A stretch of DNA of 25,417 nucleotides from Spirochaetia bacterium UBA6919. GTDB lineage: Bacteria > Spirochaetota > UBA6919. The notes beneath the pieces were generated by a model. It was not told where the DNA came from, did not search any database, and saw nothing but the letters and a program-made list of their open reading frames with translations. This document shows, piece by piece, positions 8,246-16,192 of this stretch. The stretch is from NCBI GenBank assembly GCA_002450905.1, contig DKAT01000054.1, positions 12,733 to 38,149 of the forward strand, written 5' to 3'. Made by a program: the position numbers and the translations under genes. The number at the start of each line of letters is the position of its first letter. Within the stretch, counting starts at the first letter, position 1.

Positions 8246-8273
8246 AACACATGAAACTCAGTTTTAATGTGTT
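8246..8273. promoter_or_regulatory. 28-bp nested palindrome before the small helical gene
   Basis: Outer arms AACACAT and ATGTGTT enclose inner arms AAACT and AGTTT around a single central C. It overlaps the AT-rich promoter-like TATTATAT stretch ahead of the 8328 gene, so an operator is possible. There is no T-run after it, so it is a poor terminator for the cyclase. The rest of 8141-8327 holds only a weaker ATTGTT/AACAAT pair (about 8206-8227). Confidence 0.4.
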
Positions 8274-8327
8274 ATTATATAGGTTAAGCTGAATATTATA
8301 CAAATAAAATGAGGTTATTTTTTTCAT

Positions 8328-8573
8328 ATGAAAAATCTACGACGTTATGAAGAAATTATCTTAAATGAATTAAAAGACGTTTCAGAAAATGAACTCCCAA
8401 AGATCCTTGAAATATTACAATATGTCAAAGCAGGAATTCTTTCTATCCAAAGAGGCGAGACTCAAAAGCCAGACTTAAAAAAGGATTACAATAAAGAATC
8501 TGCTGAAAATAAGGGTGACAAAAAGGGCGAATCACCAGGTCCTTATTTTAATATCCAAAATCGTGCGGAATAA
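8328..8573 (+). CDS. Small helical hypothetical protein
   Basis: 81 residues. The N-terminal half (YEEIILNELKDVSENELPKI then LEILQYVKAGIL) is predicted as two or three amphipathic helices, in the style of short helical proteins with a motif like ENELPKIL-x-IL. The C-terminal half (45-81) is charged, rich in K, E, D, N and G, and probably disordered. GAGG lies upstream of ATG at a longish distance of about 12 nt. It stands alone between the cyclase and the MCP. The helical half loosely recalls DUF2281/VapB-like antitoxins, but no toxin gene is next to it, so that reading is not favoured. Function not recognised. Confidence 0.65.
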   Translation: MKNLRRYEEIILNELKDVSENELPKILEILQYVKAGILSIQRGETQKPDLKKDYNKESAENKGDKKGESPGPYFNIQNRAE

Positions 8574-8703
8574 TCTCTTAATACCATACAAAATAAAAAA
8601 TCATATATTTTTCACATCCAATCTGCCGAATTCTCATAAATCTATATATATTTTACGAGCACCTGATAATTTTATTATTTAATACCACATATAGGATAAC
8701 TTT

Positions 8704-10977
8704 ATGAAAAATCTTAAAATAAGAACACGTTTCATTATCTTATTAATTATTATCCTCCCAATTATTTTAGCAAACTCCATTGTTCTATATGTTATTGCTA
8801 AAAATCAATTGTTTAATCAATTATATCAGCGTGGCACACTTTCATCAAAATTATATGCCCATCAAATCGAAATAATAAATAAAAATGATCCGTCCATAAT
8901 TTTAAAAGATCTTGATCTGAATAAATTAATTGAAAAAATAGGCAAATCCTCCCAATCCTTTCTCCTCTCTAGAAACGGAGATTATCTAAACCACACCGAT
9001 AAATCCTTCATTATTAAATACCCCAAAGCCAAATCCATTCAGGATAACCCGGAAAATGGCATCAAAGGATGGGAATCAGCCATTAATCAAATCCTCATTG
9101 ATATTGAAAAATCCTACTCCTCAAAAAAATCCATCTCAGGAATATCCAATATCACATGGAATTATATCGACATCAAGATTTTTTACTCCACCCTGCCAAC
9201 GTCAAATACCGCTTTGGTAACTATAATTGATGAGAAAGAAGTCTTAAAACCTTTTTTAGAAGGCATTCAAACTACAACGATCGTCGGTGTTTCTCTTACT
9301 ATACTCATTTTCGTCATTGTCATCTGGCTGGTCAGCAAGAGTATCATCAAACCCATTAAAATCATAACCAACCGTTTAAAAGACATCTCAGAAGGACAGG
9401 GAGATCTCAATAAAACCGTCAATTACCAATCAAATGATGAAATAGGTGAACTCTCAATGCACTTTGATAATTTCATCCACAAACTACGGGATATCATCAA
9501 TAATATCAAAAGATTAGCTGGAGACTCCCTGGATCTTGGAAAACACTTGTCCTCCCACACTGAAAAAACATCCACATCCTATTTTATGATCAATAAAAAT
9601 ATCAAATCCATCAATGAAATTGCCCCAAGTCTTAATGAAAATTTAAATCAACTCATGAACAATCAAAAAATTGTCTCAGTCAATATCAAAAGTCAATCCG
9701 ATGAAATCAATGCTCAAAAAGTCGTTATTGAACAATCTTCCGCAGCGATCACTCAAATGGTACACTCTATCAATAATATTTCCAGTATCTCAAAAGAACA
9801 AAAATCCGCTACTCAACACCTCATTAAAATTATCCACCTCGGTGAACAAAAGGTCCGTGACACGAATCATATTATTACTCAAATCTCTAAAACATCTGAA
9901 GAGATTATCGAAATGATCAAACTTATTAATGATATTGCCACCAAAACAAATCTTCTTGCGATGAATGCCGCTATCGAAGCCGCACATGCCGGATCTTCTG
10001 GAAGAGGATTTGCTGTCGTCGCCGATGAAATCAGAAAGTTAGCCATCTCCACTGCAAGCAATGTCAATGAAATCTCAAATACTCTAAAAGGCAGTGTTGA
10101 AAAAATAAAACTTGCTACCGAATACAGCGAAGAATCTAGCGGTACATTTGATAAAATTAATCAGGAAATGTCAAGAGTCACTACAGTATTGGATGAAGTT
10201 CTAAACGGAATGTATGAAATAGACCAGGCAAGCCACGATATCTTAAAAGGAGTAGCCAGACTCCAGGATGTTACTCACACTGTTATGAACAACGCTGAAA
10301 ATATTAAAAACATTGTCAAAGATAACAGCGAAATCACTCAAAATATGAAATCCATCACCGTCAAAGCTCTCCAAAATATTGATTATATTTCCTCAAATAG
10401 TGATCACATCAAAAGTGATAGTCTCGTCCTTGCCGATTTGGGTCAAAAAAATATTCAGTTCATCAATGAATTAAATAATAAAACTTCTCTATTCATCACG
10501 GATATTCAGCATGTCAATATTCACGAATCCATCAAAGAAAGCACCACTGAAGATGATTCATCCAATAATAAAAATGATCTTATTGAGTGGGATCAATCCT
10601 TTAGTGTTAAAATTAAATCCATAGATATCCAGCATAAAAAACTCATTGACCTGATAAATATGTTATATCGTGCTATGACAAAGGGTGGCGGTAAAAAAAT
10701 CGTTACTGAGGTCTTGAATGGATTAATTGACTACGCCGCAAAACATTTTTCTTACGAAGAAAAACTCATGTCCGAAAACGAATATCCGGGTCTTCACCAA
10801 CAAATGGAAGAACACAAGGAATTTGTAAAGAAAATAAATATCATGTCAACAAATCTTTCCATCGGTTCAGAAAATCTGGTAGAAATCATGATCTTCCTAC
10901 AAGACTGGCTGGTGGATCACATCAAGGGTATCGATATGCAATACAGTGATTATCTTAACAACCGTGGAATTGAATAA
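8704..10977 (+). CDS. Methyl-accepting chemotaxis protein with C-terminal bacteriohaemerythrin domain
   Basis: 757 residues. Order: TM1 (about 10-33), extracytoplasmic sensor of about 155 residues with no family I can name, TM2 (about 190-215), HAMP (about 215-267), cytoplasmic signalling coiled coil with the tip TNLLAMNAAIEAAHAG then GRGFAVVADEIRKLA (about 415-445), and a haemerythrin domain (about 625-757). Diiron ligands visible are H644 (IQHKK), H681 and E685 (KHFSYEE), H704 (EEHKEF), H739 and D744 (DHIKGID). The remaining His position holds Q700, with a His two residues earlier (H698). Known bacteriohaemerythrin MCPs sense oxygen, so aerotaxis is the likely role. No CheR-docking pentapeptide is seen. 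AGGA lies before ATG. The lipoprotein gene follows after 26 bp. Confidence 0.93.
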   Translation: MKNLKIRTRFIILLIIILPIILANSIVLYVIAKNQLFNQLYQRGTLSSKLYAHQIEIINKNDPSIILKDLDLNKLIEKIGKSSQSFLLSRNGDYLNHTDKSFIIKYPKAKSIQDNPENGIKGWESAINQILIDIEKSYSSKKSISGISNITWNYIDIKIFYSTLPTSNTALVTIIDEKEVLKPFLEGIQTTTIVGVSLTILIFVIVIWLVSKSIIKPIKIITNRLKDISEGQGDLNKTVNYQSNDEIGELSMHFDNFIHKLRDIINNIKRLAGDSLDLGKHLSSHTEKTSTSYFMINKNIKSINEIAPSLNENLNQLMNNQKIVSVNIKSQSDEINAQKVVIEQSSAAITQMVHSINNISSISKEQKSATQHLIKIIHLGEQKVRDTNHIITQISKTSEEIIEMIKLINDIATKTNLLAMNAAIEAAHAGSSGRGFAVVADEIRKLAISTASNVNEISNTLKGSVEKIKLATEYSEESSGTFDKINQEMSRVTTVLDEVLNGMYEIDQASHDILKGVARLQDVTHTVMNNAENIKNIVKDNSEITQNMKSITVKALQNIDYISSNSDHIKSDSLVLADLGQKNIQFINELNNKTSLFITDIQHVNIHESIKESTTEDDSSNNKNDLIEWDQSFSVKIKSIDIQHKKLIDLINMLYRAMTKGGGKKIVTEVLNGLIDYAAKHFSYEEKLMSENEYPGLHQQMEEHKEFVKKINIMSTNLSIGSENLVEIMIFLQDWLVDHIKGIDMQYSDYLNNRGIE

Positions 10978-11003
10978 CCTTAAACTCATATGGGTATAAA
11001 CAA

Positions 11004-11576
11004 ATGAAATACTTCATCCTACTTAGTATTATTTTAATTGTTAGCTGCTCAAAACATTTTGAATCTTACCAGACAACGTCCAAAAATTCTAAACAGACTC
11101 AATATAATCGTCCACACACCCTTAAAAAATTTATCATACGTCCCAAAAAATATTATGGCAATCTTCCTAAAATCGCTCTCAATATCCTCGAAAATTCCAA
11201 AAAAATTATCTACCTGACAATAGACCCGAAAATATCTGAAAACTCCCAAGGGGATAAATATTTCCATAAATTTCCTATCCTCTCAAAAATTGAAATAATC
11301 TATAATAATGATAAAATTGATTTTATCAACCAACTCTATGATAATATTTCCAATGCAGACTACTCCGTGGCAAGATGTTTCTATCCCCGCCATGGCATCA
11401 GAATTATAAATGAAAATGATACTTGGGATTGGGTTATCTGCTTTCAATGTGGATTTGCAAGAGTTTATAAGTCCAGCCAAAAACATTTTTACGAAATCAA
11501 TTTAAAAGATAATCCAAAATATTTTAACGATTTAGCCATATCAAGCGGCATGTCCCTCAACGAAAGATTAAGATGA
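11004..11576 (+). CDS. Lipoprotein with conserved Cys/His pattern, function unknown
   Basis: 190 residues. MKYFILLSIILIVSC is a lipoprotein signal with lipobox IVSC (lipidated C15). After a polar linker, the C-terminal half has RCFYPRHGIRI followed by WDWVICFQCG. A CF-x-P-R-H-G ... ICF-x-C pattern of this kind recurs, as far as I recall, in uncharacterised bacterial proteins and suggests a metal site or a redox-active cysteine pair. It begins 26 bp after the haemerythrin MCP and is probably cotranscribed; its ribosome site is weak (GGGTAT about 10 nt upstream), which fits translation in an operon. A link to oxygen or redox sensing is suggested by the neighbour only. Confidence 0.75.
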   Translation: MKYFILLSIILIVSCSKHFESYQTTSKNSKQTQYNRPHTLKKFIIRPKKYYGNLPKIALNILENSKKIIYLTIDPKISENSQGDKYFHKFPILSKIEIIYNNDKIDFINQLYDNISNADYSVARCFYPRHGIRIINENDTWDWVICFQCGFARVYKSSQKHFYEINLKDNPKYFNDLAISSGMSLNERLR

Positions 11577-11665
11577 GTCATTCATTAATTCTAAGCAAAG
11601 ATTTAAATTGATTATTAACAAAATTATGTTATTTTATATATCATTAAGCTGAACAAGGAGTTTGT

Positions 11666-12208
11666 ATGCACTATCGATTCATATTTCCATACTTACTTAT
11701 ATTTATAATTACAATACCCCTCACAGCAGCAGAAAATCATATCATTCAAAGATACGCCGGCATGGCAAATGTCCTTTTTTATAGAAAAAATAAAGATTTA
11801 GGTTATCAAAGATATTACGATACCAATCCCATTATCATTAAAAATAGCTCCCAATTGAATAAATTTCAAAATCGCATTCCTAAATACGGCTTTTCACGCA
11901 GACGATATCCCAACAAACCCCCTCTAAATAATGATCCAGTAAAGAAAATGACCATTGATTTTGATAAATACATGTTCCTCGTCTTATTTAGTAAAAATGT
12001 ATATATTGGCAATGCCGATATTAAAATTGAATCCATCGAAGAGAATACAAAAATCAAAGTTTCATATAAATGGAAAAATCACCCAATCGGACAACAGCCC
12101 ATCAATTACGGACGATATAATGCTATTCTCATTAAAAAAACTGATAAGGAAATTATTTTTAACGAAATCGGTAATCATCAAACAAAAATCGAAGTTGAAA
12201 ACGAATAA
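11666..12208 (+). CDS. Exported hypothetical protein with a PrcB-like C-terminal region
   Basis: 180 residues with a clear signal peptide (1-22, cleavage around TAA before ENH). Residues 95-172 follow the pattern of PrcB_C-like domains: IDFDKYMFLVLFSKNVYIGN, then a strand IKIESIEENTKIKVSYKW and a closing ILIKK segment. In that fold the central strand usually contains a GGY motif, which here is replaced by YIGNAD, so the assignment is only a resemblance. AAGGAG lies six bases before ATG. A 26-bp gap separates it from the next gene, so the two are probably cotranscribed. Confidence 0.7.
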   Translation: MHYRFIFPYLLIFIITIPLTAAENHIIQRYAGMANVLFYRKNKDLGYQRYYDTNPIIIKNSSQLNKFQNRIPKYGFSRRRYPNKPPLNNDPVKKMTIDFDKYMFLVLFSKNVYIGNADIKIESIEENTKIKVSYKWKNHPIGQQPINYGRYNAILIKKTDKEIIFNEIGNHQTKIEVENE

Positions 12209-12233
12209 TCAAATTACACAATAAGGAAATATC

Positions 12234-12752
12234 ATGCCAAGAAAATCAGGATCAAAATTTAATAGAGGACTTAATCTGGATGATGAATTGGCATCATTAT
12301 TTGAATCCACATATCAGGAGCAAGATCAACGACGTCAGGAAGAAATTAACGAATTAATAGAACGATTCCCTGAAATGGATCGAAGTCTAGCTGGACAAAT
12401 TGCATCGGGTCATTATTCATTAAATCTTTATATCGCAAAAATCGCACGTCAGAAAAAACGCGAAAAAGAAAAAAAACTCAAATCCGTCATGGAAAAATAC
12501 CCGGATATTGATCGGAGTGTTGCGGGACAAATCATAAGTGGTCGGCTGACAGTAGATGTTTATCTCGAAAAAAATAAAGTAAAACGAATTAAAAAAGATA
12601 AAAAAGATCGTTTCCAAAAGCGATTAAATGACTTATTAAATCAATATCCAAATATGCTTGAGAAAACAGCCCGTAAAATTGTAATGGGTCACATCACCCT
12701 TGAAGATTATCTTATCAGTCTTGAAAAAAAATCAATAAAATCCTCAATCTAA
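12234..12752 (+). CDS. Basic protein with three tandem 30-residue repeats
   Basis: 172 residues, no signal peptide or membrane segment, strongly basic. Three gap-free repeats of exactly 30 residues lie at 40-69, 84-113 and 133-162. The shared pattern is [FY]P-x-[MI]-x4-A-x2-I-x2-G-x2-[ST]-[LV]-x2-Y-[IL]; repeats 1 and 2 are closest (DRSLAGQIASG against DRSVAGQIISG). The linkers (70-83, 114-132) are Lys/Arg-rich helices. I do not recognise a named family. The basic linkers and repeat form suggest nucleic-acid binding, which is inference. AAGGAAA precedes ATG. The last 9 bp overlap the convergent DJ-1/PfpI gene. Confidence 0.8.
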   Translation: MPRKSGSKFNRGLNLDDELASLFESTYQEQDQRRQEEINELIERFPEMDRSLAGQIASGHYSLNLYIAKIARQKKREKEKKLKSVMEKYPDIDRSVAGQIISGRLTVDVYLEKNKVKRIKKDKKDRFQKRLNDLLNQYPNMLEKTARKIVMGHITLEDYLISLEKKSIKSSI

Positions 12753-13310
12753 CATTGCCATAACCCCTTTATTAACCTTCTCCATCTCATCATGCCCACA
12801 AAGAATTTCTAGGAGTTTCATAGCAAATTCCATAGCAGTACCCGGTGCTCGGCTGGTTATTAAATTTCCGTCAATGACAACCCGTTCTTCACTGTATTGT
12901 CCCATGGTTAACTCGTTTTGAACCCCGGGATGACTTGTAAATATCTTTCCTTCCAATATCCCTATAGCCGATAAAACAGTTGGCGCTGCACAAATTGCCG
13001 CAGTATATTTATTTTTCTTATGTACATTATCAATGATAGACATAACACGGGGACTTTTCTTTAAATTATTTGTACCCGGTTGGCCTCCTGGTAACACAAC
13101 CATATCAATTTCTTCAGGATTTACCTGGGATATATTTATATCACAAACTACTTTTATTTTACTGCGACCCTCAATCGGTCCATCCATTGTCCCAGCAACA
13201 ATCACCTTGACATCGCCTCTTCTTAAGATATCTATAACTGTCATTGCCTCAATTTCTTCAAACCCCGGTGCAAGCGGTACTAATACTGTTTTCAAGTTGC
13301 CCCCAATCAT
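12744..13310 (-). CDS. DJ-1/PfpI family protein (YajL/ThiJ-like)
   Basis: 188 residues. The start VLVPLAPGFEEIEA carries the conserved glutamate (E18), and the nucleophile elbow AAICAAPTVL carries the family cysteine (C107); LPGGQPGTNNL, SHPG and TSRAPGTAMEFAMKLLE also match. Family members act as chaperone- or glyoxalase-like stress proteins; which activity applies cannot be decided from sequence alone. The ATG at 13310 has AGGGA upstream, but a TTG at 13295 (reading MKTVLVPL) has GGGGGC five bases before it and matches the usual family start better. A TATAAT box on the minus strand (13337-13342) lies just upstream with a poor -35. The 3' end overlaps the three-repeat gene by 9 bp. Confidence 0.92.
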   Translation of the reverse strand: MIGGNLKTVLVPLAPGFEEIEAMTVIDILRRGDVKVIVAGTMDGPIEGRSKIKVVCDINISQVNPEEIDMVVLPGGQPGTNNLKKSPRVMSIIDNVHKKNKYTAAICAAPTVLSAIGILEGKIFTSHPGVQNELTMGQYSEERVVIDGNLITSRAPGTAMEFAMKLLEILCGHDEMEKVNKGVMAMLD

Positions 13311-13537
13311 TTTGTCGTCCCTGACAAATCGAAATCATTATACCTTTCCATTAAATAATAAATAATTTTTCATTTCTCGTCTAATTCTTTTTCATAAATG
13401 ATAGAAGCTTAATCAATAAATAAATACAATAACTTTAAATTCCTATCCCATTTAAATTAAATTAATAACATGTCGTGGTGAGAGCCTTAAATCATTTTTT
13501 AAATAAATAAATTGAGAAAATTATCATCTATACACTG

Positions 13538-14140
13538 TCATCGGGATCTTCTAAGAGGTACACTATAAAACTTTAATATCTTTCTATCTGTAATTCTTGC
13601 ATCTTCTGAAATTGTGACTGATAATTGATAGTATCCCCTTACAGGACGCATTCCAGGAGGTTTTCTTACCCATAATAATACGGATATGTCTCCTGATTCA
13701 TTTAAAGTTGCAGTGGGTATATTATATTGAGGTGCTTTGGGGAGTTCAAAATCTTTGTGTTTGTAATTTACTGAATGATTCCATCCCAAAACAATCTCTT
13801 TAACCCAGTGAAGTGCCAATTCCTTTCGTTTGGATTTATCACCCCAGCCATTGATCTCAAGACCTTTTTGCATCATGTCTTTAAGAGTTCCCCATTTCCC
13901 ATCCACAAATAATCCTTCCATGATACACCCAACGTCGTGTGCAAAAGATCCTGTAATCACAATCCTTTTAAGATTTCGTGGATATTTGAAACAAAAATAT
14001 CTATAACTTACTTCATTCCCTGTTTGACGCTGATATTCTTCATGTAATTCCTTCTTAGACTTCTTTGAATAAGCAATTTGTGCCTCTCCACAACCAAAAC
14101 CAATACTCAAATTAAGTAAAACAATTATTAATATTTTCAT
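13538..14140 (-). CDS. Exported hypothetical protein
   Basis: 200 residues. Residues 1-20 form an N-terminal export signal (MKILIIVLLNLSIGFGCGEA); a Cys at position 17 could be a lipobox, but IGFGC is a poor match. The mature part is rich in aromatic and basic residues with predicted strands such as RYFCFKYPRNLKRIVITGSF and GYYQLSVTISEDARI; the end is LRRSR. It contains C49 and C72 besides C17. GAGGTTATATTATG supplies ribosome site and start. It has its own promoter (14161-14188). The 227 bp downstream (13311-13537) hold no gene. Function not recognised. Confidence 0.7.
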   Translation of the reverse strand: MKILIIVLLNLSIGFGCGEAQIAYSKKSKKELHEEYQRQTGNEVSYRYFCFKYPRNLKRIVITGSFAHDVGCIMEGLFVDGKWGTLKDMMQKGLEINGWGDKSKRKELALHWVKEIVLGWNHSVNYKHKDFELPKAPQYNIPTATLNESGDISVLLWVRKPPGMRPVRGYYQLSVTISEDARITDRKILKFYSVPLRRSR

Positions 14141-14160
14141 AATATAACCTCACTGGAATA

Positions 14161-14188
14161 AATATATCACACTTATGTAATAAGTCAA
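14161..14188 (-). promoter_or_regulatory. Promoter of the exported hypothetical protein
   Basis: Minus strand TTGACT (14183-14188), 16-nt spacer, TATATT (14161-14166), about 20 bp ahead of the ATG at 14140. Both boxes have five of six consensus bases. Confidence 0.55.
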
Positions 14189-14230
14189 CTATAATTCAAA
14201 ATCTATTGAAAGTTCATGAAAGCCAAAAGA

Positions 14231-14257
14231 ATCGGAATCAGAAATTTTAGTTCCGAT
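14231..14257. repeat. 27-bp quasi-palindrome, copy 1
   Basis: Arms ATCGGAA and TTCCGAT surround TCAGAAATTTTAG, which is itself largely self-complementary. A second copy at 20102-20128 matches at 25 of 27 positions. This copy lies about 42 bp upstream of the -35 box of the 13538-14140 gene and about 260 bp before the acpP promoter. The remainder of the 14141-14519 gap is AT-rich with no ORF of note. Confidence 0.7.
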
Positions 14258-14519
14258 ACCCTTGGGGTGTTGATAGATTAAATAATATATTCATAAATAT
14301 TCATTTAATAATTTTTAACAGAAAATTCAAAGTATGATCCTGAGATTCCTTTGATGGATGAAAATTAGTGAATGTTTTCATGGAATTTCAATGAAATTTA
14401 TATTAATTTTTCTAAGATGTTATAAAAAAAATTATTTTGTATTTGTTGTATATTAAAACAATTGTTTTTTTTATTTATCTGGGTATCAAGTTTTTTTGAT
14501 ACTTTTATCGAATAAAATG

Positions 14520-14548
14520 TTGACAGCTTGCCCAAGTGTTTTTATATT
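14520..14548 (+). promoter_or_regulatory. Strong promoter of acpP
   Basis: TTGACA (14520-14525, perfect -35), 17-nt spacer, TATATT (14543-14548). It is the best housekeeping promoter in the window. Transcription would start near 14555, giving a leader of about 75 nt before acpP, as suits a highly expressed gene. Confidence 0.75.
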
Positions 14549-14628
14549 ATTATCACCTTACAGGACTTATTTTATACCTGACATTCTGTGAATGGATAGG
14601 AACTTTAGTAAATTATAATGGAGGAAGA

Positions 14629-14865
14629 ATGGGATATTTTGATCAAGTAAAAAAAATTATAGTTGACCAACTGAATGTTGAAGAATCTGAAGTTAAAGCG
14701 TCCTCATCCTTTGTAGAAGATTTGGGTGCTGATTCTTTAGACACCGTTGAACTGGTAATGGCGTTTGAAGAAGAATTCGGTATTGAAATCCCTGATGACA
14801 AGGCTGAAGCCATTAAAACAGTTCAAGATGCCGTGGATTATATAGAACAACACGCCTCCAATTAA
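14629..14865 (+). CDS. acpP: Acyl carrier protein
   Basis: 78 residues, the usual ACP length. It is the acidic carrier that holds fatty acyl chains on a 4'-phosphopantetheine arm during fatty acid synthesis. The attachment motif is GADSLDTVELVMAFEEEF with the modified Ser at position 36; the C-terminal helix ends VQDAVDYIEQHA. ATG at 14629 follows GGAGGAAGA. The frame is open further upstream to a GTG at 14536, but that would place the promoter inside the gene and add 31 unrelated residues, so it is rejected. It stands apart from other fab genes here. Its TAA stop shares the sequence TTAA with the stop of the convergent sigma gene. Confidence 0.97.
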   Translation: MGYFDQVKKIIVDQLNVEESEVKASSSFVEDLGADSLDTVELVMAFEEEFGIEIPDDKAEAIKTVQDAVDYIEQHASN

Positions 14866-15806
14866 CTGTAGATATAACTCTTTAAATAGTGATGGGATTC
14901 TTCTAGTTTCTTAAGGGTTCTACTTTCAATTTGTCGAACAGTTTCTGCAGAGATACCAAAATGAAGACCCATTTCTTTAAGAGTGTATTTTTCTTCCGAA
15001 TCAATTCCAAAGCGATGAACAAGAATTAATCTTTCCTGAGGATATAGGCTATTAAGTGCTTTCATTGTCTGATTTTTCATGTCATTGTTTATCAATTTGA
15101 CATCTGGTGAAAAATCATTACTTTCAACGATAGAATCAAGGAATAGAGTTTTTTCTTCATTGATGGCTGAATCCAGTGAAGATACGGAATGATCTGAGTG
15201 TCTTGTATTCTTAACTTCTTCAGATTTAATTCCCAATTCTTTGCTCAGTTCACTATTCGTTGGATACCGATGATGTTCAGCGTGAAATTTGGAGGTAACA
15301 TCTTTGATTTTACGAAGGTTACTTTCCTTTCTGAATGGGATCCGTACCATTCTACGTTTCTGAGATAGTGCACGGATAATCATTTGTTTAATCCATGGGG
15401 CTGCATAGGTAGAGAATTTAACATTTTTACGGTAGTCAAATTTTTCTGCGGCTCGGATCAGACCCACATTTCCATCCTGAATGATATCAATCAAAGGATA
15501 ATCATTAGTAACGTATACCTTTGCTATTTTTATCACAAGTCTTAAATTCGATTGAATCAACTCCTGAAGTGCTTGTTCATCACCTTCCTGGATTCTCTTG
15601 GAGAGTTCTTTCTCTTCATCAAGTGTTAATAATTTGTAATGTGAAACGTCCTTTAGATAACTTTTAACAGAATCATGGAAATCAACGTTGATTTCTACCA
15701 TAGGTGATTTGTTATCCTCTTCAAACTCATCAGTTATAATTTCCTGATCCGTTTCGTAATCATCAAAGATTTGATCTGGTGTTTGTGCAAGACCCTTCTT
15801 TTTCAT
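14862..15806 (-). CDS. RNA polymerase sigma factor, sigma-70 group 2 (RpoD/RpoS-like)
   Basis: 314 residues from the ATG at 15806, which has GAGGT seven bases upstream; the frame is open to 15857 but the added 17 residues have no ribosome site. Region 1.2 is at about 46-80 (VKSYLKDVSHYKLLTLDEE), region 2 at 84-156 (NLRLVIKIAKVY, IIQDGNVGLIRAAEKFDYRK, FSTYAAPWIKQMIIRALSQK), region 3 at 158-215 and region 4 at 247-302 with the helix-turn-helix YTLKEMGLHFGISAETVRQIE. The acidic N-terminus is short, without the long region 1.1 of a primary sigma, so a general-stress or alternative role is likely. The end overlaps acpP by 4 bp, tail to tail. Confidence 0.93.
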   Translation of the reverse strand: MKKKGLAQTPDQIFDDYETDQEIITDEFEEDNKSPMVEINVDFHDSVKSYLKDVSHYKLLTLDEEKELSKRIQEGDEQALQELIQSNLRLVIKIAKVYVTNDYPLIDIIQDGNVGLIRAAEKFDYRKNVKFSTYAAPWIKQMIIRALSQKRRMVRIPFRKESNLRKIKDVTSKFHAEHHRYPTNSELSKELGIKSEEVKNTRHSDHSVSSLDSAINEEKTLFLDSIVESNDFSPDVKLINNDMKNQTMKALNSLYPQERLILVHRFGIDSEEKYTLKEMGLHFGISAETVRQIESRTLKKLEESHHYLKSYIYS

Positions 15807-15857
15807 AATATTACCTCGTTTTGTCAATTTCTTACAGATATATACATCAACTATCAT

Positions 15858-16192
15858 GCCAACTTAATCAAAAAAGGATTAATTTATAAATGATTAATTA
15901 ATTAGTAGATGAGATTTGATGGATAAAAAAAAATGAAAAAATTATTGAAAAAGATCAGAATATTGTATGTAATTGTCAATATGAACGTTATAAGATTATA
16001 AGTTGATATGGTGTGTAAAAAAAAACACAATATGTTTCCAAAAGTAGTCATCATGTATAGCAAGATAAATTTATAATTTTAATATACTTAAGAAAAATAT
16101 CTATAAAATAAAATTATTTTAATAAAATATCATTTGATAAAAAAAATATTACGTGAAATAAAATTAATCTATGTCTCTGATATTATTATTAA
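15858..16192. other. Gene-free AT-rich spacer
   Basis: This 335-bp gap separates the sigma factor from the aminotransferase homologue, both on the minus strand. It holds poly-A/T stretches and TTAATTAAT runs. I see no convincing ORF, RNA gene or terminator; the sigma promoter presumably lies at the low-coordinate side but no clear -35/-10 pair stands out. Confidence 0.5.

Noticed and set aside
8328..8573. Antitoxin of a toxin-antitoxin pair
   Set aside because: The helical half loosely recalls VapB/DUF2281-type antitoxins, but no small toxin gene lies next to it.
14536..14628. In-frame GTG extension of acpP by 31 residues
   Set aside because: It would start inside the near-consensus promoter, has no ribosome site and no match to ACP; GGAGGAAGA directly precedes the ATG at 14629.
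15807..15857. 17-residue N-terminal extension of the sigma factor
   Set aside because: No ribosome site at 15857, while GAGGT lies seven bases before the ATG at 15806.
16022..16035. TGTGT-A8-ACACA type inverted repeat in the 15858-16192 gap as a terminator
   Set aside because: The stem is about five bp of A/T-rich pairs, the homopolymer is in the loop, and no T-run follows on the relevant strand.
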